A DNA stretch of 64,000 bases from Oscillospiraceae bacterium (GCA_021201235.1 JAJQFI010000020.1:62001-126000); one strand, 5' to 3'. Shown: positions 9,338 to 17,876, counted from the first letter of the stretch. Notes: generated by a model from the letters alone, not told the origin. Numbers and translations: made by a program.

Positions 9338-9895
9338 TTACTCATTATATAAAGCTATGATATCACATTCCGAGGATGATTTCAAGAGTATTTCGCTCGA
9401 AATTTCGCCGCCTGATAAAAATAACGGCACTTTCGCAACACCTTCGTCCGAATAAATCCCATTATATAGATCGATAAGCCCGACTTTAACGTCCGCAACA
9501 GTGAGGATTCCCGTAATCTCATCCGACGGGATTTCAAAAAGCTTTCCCGGCGAGCCCTCGCAGAATACTACGGCGGTTCCCATATAAATATCGGGGCTGT
9601 GCCAGAGATAATCGAGATACGGCACTATATTTTCCGTTCCGGAAAATGCTATAAGCTCTGTGTCGCCTAAAAATACCTCTTTTCCGGTTTCGAGTGCAAG
9701 CTTTTCCTCGGCTTCGGGGAGATTGTCGCAGGCATAAGTGTAGACTTCAATCTCGTTTTCGGGCGAGAAAGCCTGATAGGTGACAGTGTTTTCGCCGATT
9801 CCTATGGCGGTGACTACAAGCCTTTTCTGAACATCCGAGCTCTCACAGCCGGTGAGAAGCAGTAGCACCGCAATCATTGCAACGAGTTTACGCAT
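9338..9895 (-). CDS. Short GerAC-like spore germination lipoprotein
   Basis: A 185-residue lipoprotein with signal MRKLVAMIAVLLLLTGC (lipobox LTGC) and the typical RLVVTAIGIG start of GerAC/GerBC N-terminal domains. The whole of domain I seems present (TELIAFSG, the PDIYMGTAVVF segment), but family members are usually 350-400 residues, and the C-terminal domains are missing. No further in-frame GerAC sequence is seen after the stop. It overlaps gerAB by 22 bases, so it is translated as part of the operon. It is either a natural minimal form or a truncated gene. Confidence 0.78.
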   Translation of the reverse strand: MRKLVAMIAVLLLLTGCESSDVQKRLVVTAIGIGENTVTYQAFSPENEIEVYTYACDNLPEAEEKLALETGKEVFLGDTELIAFSGTENIVPYLDYLWHSPDIYMGTAVVFCEGSPGKLFEIPSDEITGILTVADVKVGLIDLYNGIYSDEGVAKVPLFLSGGEISSEILLKSSSECDIIALYNE

Positions 9896-10950
9896 CTTCT
9901 GATTCCCCTTTCCGCAAGTAGTATCGTCGGCAAGAGCACGCCGAGCAGTAATATCCCCGCTGTTTTGATTATCAGAGCGACTTCGCCGTTAAAATCCAGC
10001 TCAAAATCATACGCCAATATTGCGGCGACGGCTGTAATCAGCATAGCCGAAAGCTCCCCTGCCGTACGCTTTTTGTCCTTCAAGCCGTCCGAGGCGATGA
10101 AGAGATAGATGCCGCAGACGAGGGCGGCATTCATGCACCAGACGAACATGTTGACGGCATCGAAGCTTTGGACGAAGACGGTTCTGGCGTATGCCCCGAG
10201 CGCCAGCAAAGGATAGCCGAGAATATCGGCAAACTTTCCGAGGACAAGTATAATCAGCAGTGCAAGCACCTCGAGCATCAGAAGTTTGAAGCCGAGATAC
10301 CCCGCCGCCGCTTTCTTTGCGCCGTCCTTCGAGTCGTTCAGGTGGTGGCCTAAGATTACAAGCATCGGAAGCCACCAGCTCGAGGACAGGTCCCGGACGG
10401 CATAATCAAGGATTGCCGGGAAGTCGTTGCCCGTTATCGGGGTAAGATTGGAAGTATTGAAAGTCCCCTCACTGACCGCCGCCATCGAGACGAAAAGCGA
10501 TATGAAAATCCAGAAGACAACCGTCCCCGCCCGGGCAAGGGCTTCTATTCCGAGATGTGCGCAGTATGCGGCGGCAAGCGAAAGTATCACAATAACGGCA
10601 ATTGGGCTGATGACACGTCGAAACTCACTGTGCATGAACTCGGCTATATACTTGATTGTGCCGGTGGCGATATAGATAAAGTAGAGGCTGTAGAGTGCCC
10701 GCAAAAGCGCATAAATCCACCTGTATCCGCCGGAAAGCTCACGGACAATGTCAACCCCGCCGTCGATAAGAATCAAGGCGGGAAGCGCAAGTGCGGCTTC
10801 GATGAGGGTTGTGACAACGAGAGTCGGAAGCATGAAGGTGCCGACCGAGAAATCCGCCGAGTGGAAGACCATTGTGTGCATGATTCTGGCGAGGATAAGG
10901 AGGATAAACATCTGCCCCGTGCTTATCTTTGCTGAGATTTTCTCGTTCAT
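9874..10950 (-). CDS. gerAB: Spore germination permease, GerAB family
   Basis: A 358-residue integral membrane protein with about ten hydrophobic helices, belonging to the amino-acid-permease-like GerAB family. The start ISTGQMFILLILARI is typical, as is a WWLPMLVI stretch in the middle. GerAB forms part of the inner spore membrane receptor and binds small germinants such as amino acids. The gene overlaps gerAA by 4 bases and the short gerAC by 22, giving the standard A-B-C order. Confidence 0.88.
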   Translation of the reverse strand: MNEKISAKISTGQMFILLILARIMHTMVFHSADFSVGTFMLPTLVVTTLIEAALALPALILIDGGVDIVRELSGGYRWIYALLRALYSLYFIYIATGTIKYIAEFMHSEFRRVISPIAVIVILSLAAAYCAHLGIEALARAGTVVFWIFISLFVSMAAVSEGTFNTSNLTPITGNDFPAILDYAVRDLSSSWWLPMLVILGHHLNDSKDGAKKAAAGYLGFKLLMLEVLALLIILVLGKFADILGYPLLALGAYARTVFVQSFDAVNMFVWCMNAALVCGIYLFIASDGLKDKKRTAGELSAMLITAVAAILAYDFELDFNGEVALIIKTAGILLLGVLLPTILLAERGIRRCVNSLQ

Positions 10951-12416
10951 GATTTCCTCCCCGAGCCGTTAAGGCTTTCGACCGTGACTTTTCGCCTCTG
11001 CATTTTCTTATAGCCGACCCGCCACAAGAGGTCTCTCGTTGCTTTCATCGTGAACGGTGCCGCAGGCGAAAGATACGGGACATTGAGGCAGTCGCTCGCC
11101 GAGGCGTTCACGAGCACCAAAAGGCAGAACACCGCCATCCCGAAGAAGCCCCAGAGCCCTCCCGCAAGGATGCCGATAAACCGCAGGACTGTCAGTTGCG
11201 GATTCAGGTTCGGGAGGACGAACGAGCAGGTTGCGGTGATGCCGATTATGATTAGTAACGGCGAGGAGATCAGCCCGCTTGTGACGGCGGCGTCGCCGAT
11301 TACGAGCCCGCCGACAATCGAGACGGCACCGCCGACAGCCTTCGGGAGCCGAAGTCCCGCCTCGCGCATTATCTCGAACAGCACGACGACTATCACCATC
11401 TCGAGCATCAGTGGGAAAGGCGTATCCTCCTCAGAAGTGATTAAGTTCGTCATGATGGTCTTAGCGAGAATTTCGGGGTGATGGATGGTTGCGGCAAGGT
11501 AGATTCCCGGGAGAAATCCCGCCGCTAAGAACGAAAGATACCGGAGGAGCCTCTGGAGAAATGCGAAATAAGGCTTTTTCTCGTAGTCGTCGACCGCCTG
11601 GAAGTTCTCCATGAAGAGTGCCGGGCAGACGACAGCAAACGGCACGCCGTCGATGAGAACGGCGATTCTGCCCTCGTTGATTTTCGCCGCCAGGGTGTCG
11701 GGGCGCTCGGTCGTCGAGCATTCCGAAAAGAAGGAGCCAGAACTGCCCGACAAAAACGGCTCGAGGCAACCTGTCCCCGAGATGACATCAAGCCTGATTT
11801 CGCCGAGTCTGGACTTAACCTCTTCGACAAGGTTATCAGGAGCCTTGCCCGAGATATAGACGATTGCGAGCTCGGTTTGGCTGATTTTTCCCGCCTTAAG
11901 TGTCTCGAAGCGAAGAAGCGGGCTCTTAAGACGTCTTCTGATAAGCAACATGCTGGTCTTCAAGTTATCCGAAAGGGCTTCCATACTGCCCTTGATGTTG
12001 TTCTTGGTTGCGGGCTCGGAGATGCTTCGGGTCTTGAAGCCCTGCGCACCGATTGCCGCTCCCCTTTTCTCGCCGTTAATGAGAACGACCGCAAAGCCGG
12101 AGCAAAGGCGTTCGGAAACGTCGGAATAGCTCCGAATCGGCTTGCTCTCGGTCGAGAACAAGCCCTTACGCATGAGATAATCATAGATATCCGACGGTTG
12201 GGCAAGAAGCTTCTTGAAATCCATCAGCGGCGAGAAGAGCATCTTTGAGAGGTCGGATGAACTCGTCATCCCCTCGAGCGTCAGGACGGCGCACTTTATC
12301 CCCGAAGCTTCAAATCTGACTATGTTCAGGTCGTCCGAATCGCCGAAAAGCTCCCGTATTCTTGCGAGCGAGCGCTCGAGCACTGGCGACAGCCTTTCGT
12401 TCAGGCTTAAATTCAC
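10947..12416 (-). CDS. gerAA: Spore germination protein, GerAA family
   Basis: A 489-residue germinant-receptor subunit. The GTG at 12416 (VNLSLNERL) is selected because an AAAGG ribosome-binding site lies just before it; the reading frame stays open further upstream without a good site. The N-terminal soluble half contains motifs seen in GerAA proteins (RRLKSPLLRFE, VEEVKSRLGEI, INEGRIAVLIDGVPFA), followed by LQRLLRYLSFLAAGFLPGIY and a set of C-terminal transmembrane helices. GerAA subunits oligomerise and have been proposed to form a nutrient-gated ion channel in the spore membrane. First gene of the gerAA-AB-AC operon; it diverges from the DUF421 gene at 12519. Confidence 0.9.
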   Translation of the reverse strand: MNLSLNERLSPVLERSLARIRELFGDSDDLNIVRFEASGIKCAVLTLEGMTSSSDLSKMLFSPLMDFKKLLAQPSDIYDYLMRKGLFSTESKPIRSYSDVSERLCSGFAVVLINGEKRGAAIGAQGFKTRSISEPATKNNIKGSMEALSDNLKTSMLLIRRRLKSPLLRFETLKAGKISQTELAIVYISGKAPDNLVEEVKSRLGEIRLDVISGTGCLEPFLSGSSGSFFSECSTTERPDTLAAKINEGRIAVLIDGVPFAVVCPALFMENFQAVDDYEKKPYFAFLQRLLRYLSFLAAGFLPGIYLAATIHHPEILAKTIMTNLITSEEDTPFPLMLEMVIVVVLFEIMREAGLRLPKAVGGAVSIVGGLVIGDAAVTSGLISSPLLIIIGITATCSFVLPNLNPQLTVLRFIGILAGGLWGFFGMAVFCLLVLVNASASDCLNVPYLSPAAPFTMKATRDLLWRVGYKKMQRRKVTVESLNGSGRKS

Positions 12417-12518
12417 AATAATCACCCTTTCTTTTCGGGTTAGTTTTTGCAGAAAGCACGGGGATATTCGGAAGTGTTCCGGCAAAAATAGGTTCAGAAA
12501 CATTGAAAGGATAAAATC

Positions 12519-13190
12519 ATGCTCATAGTTTTCATAAGAGGAATTATAGTCTATTTTCTCGTCATCTTCGCCACCCGGGTTATGGGGAAAAGACAGCTTG
12601 GCGAGCTCTCGCCGTCGGAGCTCGTCATCACGATATTAATCTCGAACATAGCCACCCTTGCGATGGAGGACCCCGAGGCTTCGCTCATAACGGGAGTTGT
12701 GCCTATCTTAACTCTCGTCTGCCTCGACATCTTAGCGTCGTTTGCGGCTCTAAAGTCAAGAAAGCTCCGGCATGTCATATCGGGGCGACCGAAGGTTATC
12801 ATCTCGAACGGCAAGCTCGACCAAGCGGTGATGAAAGAATTAAGATTCATGGTCGACGATGTCTGCTCGGCGCTTCGGAACAGCGGGGTTTTCGACATTG
12901 ACGAAGTCCAGTATGCAGTCGTCGAGACGACGGGGACGATAAGCGTGCTCCTGAAGGCTCAGAACAGACCCGTAACGCCCGAAACGCTTACCACTCCCGA
13001 AACGACGAGCGACCCGCCGCAGATTCTTATATCCGATGGGGACATCATCGCAAGCGGCATGAACGGGGCGGGCTTGGACGAAAAAGCCCTCCGCAAAGAG
13101 CTCAAGCGAAAGCACCTTGAGCCGTCGGAGGTTCTTCTTTGCATGATGCGACCGGACAACACACTCTATATAATTCCGAAGGAGAAGTGA
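12519..13190 (+). CDS. DUF421 membrane protein (YetF/YrbG-like)
   Basis: A 223-residue protein with two to three N-terminal transmembrane helices (IVYFLVIFATRVMGKRQLGE is the family start) and a cytosolic C-terminal part ending with GLDEKALRKELKRKH. The YetF/YrbG family is common in spore formers; its function is unsettled. A GAAAGGAT ribosome-binding site precedes the ATG. A proline/threonine-rich linker (residues about 147-167) separates the two halves. It diverges from the gerAA operon and is followed after 7 bases by a DUF4363 gene, an association frequently seen in Clostridia. Confidence 0.88.
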   Translation: MLIVFIRGIIVYFLVIFATRVMGKRQLGELSPSELVITILISNIATLAMEDPEASLITGVVPILTLVCLDILASFAALKSRKLRHVISGRPKVIISNGKLDQAVMKELRFMVDDVCSALRNSGVFDIDEVQYAVVETTGTISVLLKAQNRPVTPETLTTPETTSDPPQILISDGDIIASGMNGAGLDEKALRKELKRKHLEPSEVLLCMMRPDNTLYIIPKEK

Positions 13191-13197
13191 GCACGAT

Positions 13198-13566
13198 ATG
13201 AAACGAATTCTCATAAGCATAGTCATAATTGCCGCCATTATCGCGGCGGGGTGCTTCGCCATTGCGGGCATCGAAGCGGAAAACACGAAAATTTACGGGA
13301 AGATTGAAAAAGTGCTGAGTTCAAGCACCGAGGAAGAAGCCGAAGAAGCGGTTTCAGACCTCGAAGAGGCGTTCCGGGAATATTCGAAACGGCTATCCTG
13401 TGTTGTGGATGAAGATATTTTGGAAGAGATGGAGGGTGCGGTCTACATGCTCCGACCGATGCTTGAATCAAGTTCGGACGAATTCACGGCACAGTGCGAG
13501 CTTCTTCGGTCTTATGCAAAAAGAATTCTTGACCGTGAAATTCCGACGCTCGGGAGAATACTTTAA
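13198..13566 (+). CDS. DUF4363 family small membrane-anchored protein
   Basis: A 122-residue protein with an N-terminal hydrophobic segment (about residues 5-25) and an extracytoplasmic helical, glutamate-rich region likely to form coiled coil. It follows the DUF421 gene by 7 bases, the usual arrangement for DUF4363 proteins; together with the pattern FREYSKRLSCVVD this supports the family call. No catalytic motif is visible and no function is known. Confidence 0.72.
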   Translation: MKRILISIVIIAAIIAAGCFAIAGIEAENTKIYGKIEKVLSSSTEEEAEEAVSDLEEAFREYSKRLSCVVDEDILEEMEGAVYMLRPMLESSSDEFTAQCELLRSYAKRILDREIPTLGRIL

Positions 13567-13601
13567 ACTGGAAAAACAGGCTTAAATTTCGGATTTTTTT
13601 G

Positions 13602-13630
13602 TTGCAAAAGGCGCGAAAATATGCTATAAT
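13602..13630 (+). promoter_or_regulatory. Sigma-A promoter of nrdR
   Basis: TTGCAA (13602-13607), 17-bp spacer, TATAAT (13625-13630), about 57 bases before the nrdR start codon. Confidence 0.78.
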
Positions 13631-13687
13631 ATTTGTAATATAAATTGCAATCCACAAACGACCTATGCTATGGAAGGAGAGACTTGC

Positions 13688-14134
13688 ATGAATTGCCCGT
13701 TCTGCGGTTATGATGACACCAAGGTTATTGATTCGCGCCCGAGCGACGAGAAGATTCGCCGCCGCAGGGAGTGTTCCCAATGCGGCAGGAGGTTTACGAC
13801 CTATGAGGTTGTCGAGAAGCCGGTTCTGATGGTCATCAAAAAGGACGGCAGTTACGAGCCGTTCATCCGCGAAAAGGTCATCGTCGGCATCACCTCCGCC
13901 ACCAAGAAGCGCGCCGTCAGCCCCGAAACCATCGAGCACATCGTCGACGACATCGAGAATCGCCTTGCGAACGAGATGAGGACCGAAATCACCACCGCCG
14001 AAATCGGCGACAGCGTCCTAAGTGCCCTCAAGGACATCGACCTTGTGGCATACGTCCGCTTTGCGTCCATCTATAAAGAGTTCGACGACCCGGAAAGCTT
14101 TATCAAAGTCATCACCGAGCTCAGCGAAGGATAA
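13688..14134 (+). CDS. nrdR: Transcriptional repressor NrdR
   Basis: A 148-residue repressor of ribonucleotide reductase genes. It has an N-terminal zinc ribbon (CPFCG ... CSQCGRRF) followed by an ATP-cone domain (PVLMVIKKDGS onwards) that senses ATP/dATP. ATG at 13688 is chosen because GGAAGGAGA lies 8 bases before it and the protein then begins MNCPFCG, as in the family; an in-frame ATG 18 bases upstream lacks a site. No nrd genes are in the window, so it acts at a distance. It is transcribed alone, from its own promoter to a terminator at 14141. Confidence 0.96.
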   Translation: MNCPFCGYDDTKVIDSRPSDEKIRRRRECSQCGRRFTTYEVVEKPVLMVIKKDGSYEPFIREKVIVGITSATKKRAVSPETIEHIVDDIENRLANEMRTEITTAEIGDSVLSALKDIDLVAYVRFASIYKEFDDPESFIKVITELSEG

Positions 14135-14140
14135 ACATTT

Positions 14141-14167
14141 CCCGCAGGATTTCTGCGGGATTTTTTG
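14141..14167 (+). terminator. Intrinsic terminator of nrdR
   Basis: Stem CCCGCAG (14141-14147) / CTGCGGG (14153-14159) with a five- to six-base loop, followed by ATTTTTTG. Confidence 0.9.
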
Positions 14168-14176
14168 TTATTATAC

Positions 14177-14205
14177 TTGACAGCGCTATAGCGTTTCGTT
14201 ATAAT
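14177..14205 (+). promoter_or_regulatory. Promoter of the rubredoxin-flavodiiron operon with spacer palindrome
   Basis: TTGACA (14177-14182), 17-bp spacer, TATAAT (14200-14205), a full-consensus promoter. The spacer holds a perfect 10-bp palindrome CGCTATAGCG (14184-14193), exactly where a repressor would block RNA polymerase. The regulator is unknown. Confidence 0.82.
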
Positions 14206-14268
14206 ATCAGTAGAAGCTTTTTAGGAATGCTTCTTAAAAATGAATTTACATTGAAAGGATGATTTTGA

Positions 14269-14424
14269 ATGAAATATGTATGCACAGTTTGCGGATATGT
14301 TTATGATGAGGAACTCGGGGACCCCGACAACGGAATAGCTCCCGGCACAAAGTTTGAAGATTTGCCCGAGGATTTCACCTGCCCTCTTTGCGGAGTCGGC
14401 AAGGATATGTTTGAGGAAGAATAA
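14269..14424 (+). CDS. Rubredoxin
   Basis: A 51-residue one-iron electron carrier, [18 protein letters not shown], with the two rubredoxin knuckles CTVCG and CPLCG that bind Fe through four cysteines. An AAAGGATG ribosome-binding site precedes the ATG. It is followed after 3 bases by the flavodiiron protein gene, so the pair is co-transcribed and the rubredoxin is the likely electron donor for oxygen or nitric oxide reduction in this anaerobe. Confidence 0.97.
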   Translation: MKYVCTVCGYVYDEELGDPDNGIAPGTKFEDLPEDFTCPLCGVGKDMFEEE

Positions 14425-14427
14425 TCT

Positions 14428-15636
14428 ATGTATTGCATAAGAAATGTAACCCCCGACCTTCTCTGGGTCGGCGGGGATGACAGACGGCTCGCCATGTTCG
14501 AGGGCGTCTATTCGGTGCCAGACGGAGTTTCTTATAATTCATACTTACTGCTTGATGAGAAAACTGTGCTCTTCGACACCGTCGACCATGCTGTCGAGAA
14601 GGTGTTCCTCGAGAATGTCGAGCATGGGCTCGGCGAAAGAAGCCTCGATTATCTCGTGATTCACCATATGGAGCCCGACCATTCGGCAACCATGAAGGCG
14701 ATTCTTGCGATTTATCCCGACGTCACCGTCGTCTGCAACAAGAAGATTCAGGGAATGATAAACCAGTTCTTCGGCGAGAACGTCGTGAAGAACTATCACC
14801 TTGTCGGCGAGGGAGACACCCTCGAGACCGGTAAGCACAAGCTCACTTTCCTGATGGCTCCGATGGTTCACTGGCCTGAGGTCATGGTGAGCTACGACTC
14901 GACCGACAAGATTCTCTTCTCGGCGGATGCCTTCGGCACCTTCGGGGCACTGAACGGCGCACTCTTTGCGGACGAAGTCGACTTCTTCGGGGATTATCTC
15001 GGAGAGGCGAGAAGATATTACACGAATATCGTCGGCAAGTACGGCACGCAGGTGCAGGCGCTTCTCAGGAAAGCTACAACAGTGGAAATCGAAATGATTT
15101 GCCCGCTCCATGGCTTCGTCTGGAGAAGAAATATCGGCGACTATACTGAAAAGTACCGTCAATGGTCAAGCTATGAGCCGGAGGTCACGGGCGTTATGAT
15201 TGCCTATGCTTCCGTCTATGGTAACACCGAGAATGCGGCGAATATCCTCGCCTGCAAGCTCCGCGAAAAGGGCATAAAGACCAAGGTCTTTGACGTTTCC
15301 GTCACGGCTTCATCGGAAATCGTTGCGGCGTCGTTTGAATACAGCCACCTTGTTTTCGCTTCGACCACCTACAACGCCGGAATTTTCATCAGCATGGACG
15401 AGCTTCTTCGGGACATCGCTTCCCACAACCTTCAGAACCGCACGGTTGCCTTCATCGAAAACGGCTCATGGGCGGCGACCAGCGGCAAGCTGATGCGTGA
15501 AATCATCGGCGGGCTCAAGAACATGAATATCCTCGAGAGCACCGTGTCGATTAAATCTTCCCTCAAGGAGAGCCAGCTCGCGGAGATTGACGCTCTGGCG
15601 GATGCCATTGCGGAGACGATTCCAATGGCGCTTTAA
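14428..15636 (+). CDS. Flavodiiron protein (FprA-type A-type flavoprotein)
   Basis: A 402-residue soluble enzyme with an N-terminal metallo-beta-lactamase-like diiron domain and a C-terminal flavodoxin domain. Visible diiron ligands include the HHMEPDHS motif and the later HW and HGF histidines. The flavodoxin FMN loop reads YASVYGNTENAA (about residue 259). It reduces O2 to water or NO to N2O using electrons from rubredoxin. The upstream rubredoxin gene shows that this is a two-component system without the fused rubredoxin domain of flavorubredoxin. Ends at a shared terminator with convergent tadA. Confidence 0.95.
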   Translation: MYCIRNVTPDLLWVGGDDRRLAMFEGVYSVPDGVSYNSYLLLDEKTVLFDTVDHAVEKVFLENVEHGLGERSLDYLVIHHMEPDHSATMKAILAIYPDVTVVCNKKIQGMINQFFGENVVKNYHLVGEGDTLETGKHKLTFLMAPMVHWPEVMVSYDSTDKILFSADAFGTFGALNGALFADEVDFFGDYLGEARRYYTNIVGKYGTQVQALLRKATTVEIEMICPLHGFVWRRNIGDYTEKYRQWSSYEPEVTGVMIAYASVYGNTENAANILACKLREKGIKTKVFDVSVTASSEIVAASFEYSHLVFASTTYNAGIFISMDELLRDIASHNLQNRTVAFIENGSWAATSGKLMREIIGGLKNMNILESTVSIKSSLKESQLAEIDALADAIAETIPMAL

Positions 15637-15649
15637 CCCCTCCTGAAAT

Positions 15650-15697
15650 TAAAAGAAAAGCCCGCAGGCTAATTCAGCTTGTGGGCTTGTTTTTTCT
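15650..15697. terminator. Bidirectional terminator between flavodiiron and tadA genes
   Basis: Stem AAGCCCGCAGGCT (15658-15670) / AGCTTGTGGGCTT (15676-15688), with T-runs on both sides (TTTTTT on plus; TTTTCTTTT on minus). It overlaps the last codons of tadA. Confidence 0.85.
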
Positions 15698-16141
15698 GAG
15701 CTCCCGGAAGAATCTGCTCAGTATCTCAGAGCACTCATCTTTTAGCACTCCCGAAATCACTTCGGGCTTGTGGTTGTAGGGAAGGTCGAAGAGGTTGATG
15801 ACAGAACTTAGAGACCCGGCTTTCGGGTCACTGGCGCCGTAGACGACTCTTGGGAGCCTTGAATTTATGATAGCTCCGGCGCACATCGGACAGGGCTCGA
15901 GGGTCACATACATCGTGCAACCGATGAACCGCCAGCCGCCGAGGGCTTTGCTTGCCGCATCAATCGCCATTATCTCGGCGTGGGCAAGAGGCGATTTTGC
16001 CGACTCGCGGAGGTTATAGCCCTCCCCCACTATCTCGCCGGTTGAGTCTTTCACGATGACTGCGCCGACGGGAGTCTCGCCCAAAGAATACGCCCTTTCG
16101 GCTAACTTAAGGGCGCAATTCATGTAGTATTCATGTGTCAT
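15674..16141 (-). CDS. tadA: tRNA adenosine(34) deaminase
   Basis: A 155-residue deaminase that converts adenosine to inosine at the wobble position of tRNA-Arg(ACG). The zinc site is complete: HAE (catalytic glutamate) near residue 54 and PCPMC near residue 83, plus the late AGSLSSVINLF segment characteristic of TadA. Family length is normal. Its ATG overlaps the stop codon of the upstream Fic gene by one base (TGATG), so the two are translationally coupled. Confidence 0.95.
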   Translation of the reverse strand: MTHEYYMNCALKLAERAYSLGETPVGAVIVKDSTGEIVGEGYNLRESAKSPLAHAEIMAIDAASKALGGWRFIGCTMYVTLEPCPMCAGAIINSRLPRVVYGASDPKAGSLSSVINLFDLPYNHKPEVISGVLKDECSEILSRFFRELRKNKPTS

Positions 16142-16905
16142 CAGGGCTGAGCCTCCTTCAGGGCTTCTTTGATTGCGGAAAGCATGAACTTTATAAATTC
16201 AGTGGATTCACACTCAAGGTTCGAGATGTTAATCGCCTCGTAATATTCCGCTTGCCTGTCGTGGACAACCGATTCGACCGGAAGCCATGCAAAAAGCGGA
16301 TTGTATTTCGACAGAATCAGCGTGTGCCACAACCGTCCGATTCTGCCGTTGCCGTCAAGGAACGGATGGATGAGCTCGAGCTCATAATGCACAACGCACC
16401 CTAAAATAATCGGGTCTATATCGGAGCTTTCAGCCCACTTAAGAAGATTTTCCACAGCCTCGGGGACGTAATTCGGCAACGTTCCGAAATGGACGATGTT
16501 GCCGTCCTTGTCGACCACGCCGACCGGCTTTGTGCGGAACATTCCGCACTCGGAAACAAGCCCTCGCATCATGACGCCGTGGGCTTTGACCAAGTCATCT
16601 ATCGAATAGGGGTTCAGCTCGTCGAGCCTTTCGTAGATTTCATAGGCATTTTTGACCTCTTCTATGTCCGCAGGGGGAGCAAGAACCCGCTTGCCGTTAA
16701 GAACAGCCGTCACGCCCTCGAGGCTCAGAGTATTCTGCTCAATGGCGAGCGAGCCGTAGATGGTTTTTATACGGTTTTCGCGGCGAAGAGTCGGGTTTGT
16801 AGAGAGCTTTTCGGAGTTTTCTAAAACGCCGATAAGCCCTTTGATTTCGTCCACCTGGGACATAATCTCGGGCGTTATTTCAAAAGGAGGATTTTTATTT
16901 GTCAT
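16141..16905 (-). CDS. Fic family protein
   Basis: A 254-residue Fic-domain protein, usually an AMP transferase acting on other proteins. The active-site motif HPFLDGNGRIGRLW (about residues 176-189) is complete, including the catalytic histidine and the GNGR anion-binding loop. An N-terminal helix carries SLAIEQN, a variant of the inhibitory (S/T)xxxE(G/N) motif in which Gln follows the glutamate; this places it with class II Fic proteins that inhibit themselves from the N-terminus. There is no adjoining antitoxin gene. It precedes tadA with a one-base overlap. The target is unknown. Confidence 0.9.
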   Translation of the reverse strand: MTNKNPPFEITPEIMSQVDEIKGLIGVLENSEKLSTNPTLRRENRIKTIYGSLAIEQNTLSLEGVTAVLNGKRVLAPPADIEEVKNAYEIYERLDELNPYSIDDLVKAHGVMMRGLVSECGMFRTKPVGVVDKDGNIVHFGTLPNYVPEAVENLLKWAESSDIDPIILGCVVHYELELIHPFLDGNGRIGRLWHTLILSKYNPLFAWLPVESVVHDRQAEYYEAINISNLECESTEFIKFMLSAIKEALKEAQP

Positions 16906-16926
16906 AAGATTACCTCCCGTATCAGA

Positions 16927-17529
16927 TTATATTTCGTTCCGATTCTCCAGTGCCTTGAAAAGCGTTACCTCATCCGCATATTCGAGCATGGCGCCGATGG
17001 GGAGACCGAAGGCGAGGCGGGTGGTTTTGACGCCGAGGGGCTTTAAGAGCTTGCTGACATACATCGCGGTGGCTTCGCCCTCGGGGGTCGGGTTGGTCGC
17101 CATTATGACCTCATTTACGTTGCCCTCGCCTATACGCTTCAAAAGCTCGTTTACCCGAAGCTTGTCGGGGGTCACGCCGTCAATCGGGGAAATGAGACCA
17201 TGCAGAACGTGATAGACGCCCTTATACTCCTTGGTGCGCTCGAATGCGGCGATGTCCTTGGGGCTTTCGACAACGCAGATGGTCGAGTGATCCCTCGTCT
17301 CGTCAGAGCAAATCGAGCATATATCTTTTTCGGTGAGGTTCTGGCAAATCTTGCAGCAGTGAACGGTTTTATGCGCATTGACGATGGCGTCTGCAAAAGC
17401 CTGAGCCTCTTCGTCGGTCATGGACATGACGAAATAGGACAGCCTCTGCGCCGTCTTCATACCTATTCCCGGAAGCTTGGCGAACTGCTCCGCCAAAAGC
17501 GTCAGCGGGAGAGCACCCGAGTCCGCCAT
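16927..17529 (-). CDS. recR: Recombination protein RecR
   Basis: A 200-residue DNA-repair protein acting with RecF/RecO to load RecA. It has a helix-hairpin-helix start (FAKLPGIGMKTAQRL), a four-cysteine zinc finger (CCKICQNL ... CSIC), and a TOPRIM domain beginning ICVVESPKD. Normal length. It overlaps the ybaB stop by one base (TGATG), in the conserved dnaX-ybaB-recR order. Confidence 0.96.
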   Translation of the reverse strand: MADSGALPLTLLAEQFAKLPGIGMKTAQRLSYFVMSMTDEEAQAFADAIVNAHKTVHCCKICQNLTEKDICSICSDETRDHSTICVVESPKDIAAFERTKEYKGVYHVLHGLISPIDGVTPDKLRVNELLKRIGEGNVNEVIMATNPTPEGEATAMYVSKLLKPLGVKTTRLAFGLPIGAMLEYADEVTLFKALENRNEI

Positions 17530-17876
17530 CAGAACACGCCCGGCATATTCATGCCGCCGGTAATCTTGTTCATTCCCGCATTTGACTCGGTCTCAATCTG
17601 GGTGAGAACCTCATTTACGGCACTTGCTACCAGATCCTCGAGCATCTCAACGTCCTCGGGATCAACAACCTCCGGCTGGATTGTGACAGCCTGAACCTCG
17701 CGCTTGCCGTTCATGGTTATCTCAACAGCACCGCCGCCGACGGTTGCCTTGAACTCTCTGGCTTCAAAATCGGTCTGGAAGGCTTCCATTTCCTCCTGCA
17801 TCTTCTGAGCCTGACGAATCATCTGGTTCATGTTCTGCTGTCCGCCGCCCATTCCCTGTGGTAATCTTGCTTTCAT
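17529..17876 (-). CDS. ybaB: YbaB/EbfC family nucleoid-associated protein
   Basis: A 115-residue DNA-binding protein that forms a tweezer-like dimer. It begins with a glycine/glutamine/methionine-rich segment, then the family helix MIRQAQKMQEEMEAFQ and the beta-sheet core KATVGGGAVEITMNGK. Its position between dnaX and recR is conserved across bacteria. The gap to dnaX is 29 bases. Confidence 0.95.
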   Translation of the reverse strand: MKARLPQGMGGGQQNMNQMIRQAQKMQEEMEAFQTDFEAREFKATVGGGAVEITMNGKREVQAVTIQPEVVDPEDVEMLEDLVASAVNEVLTQIETESNAGMNKITGGMNMPGVF

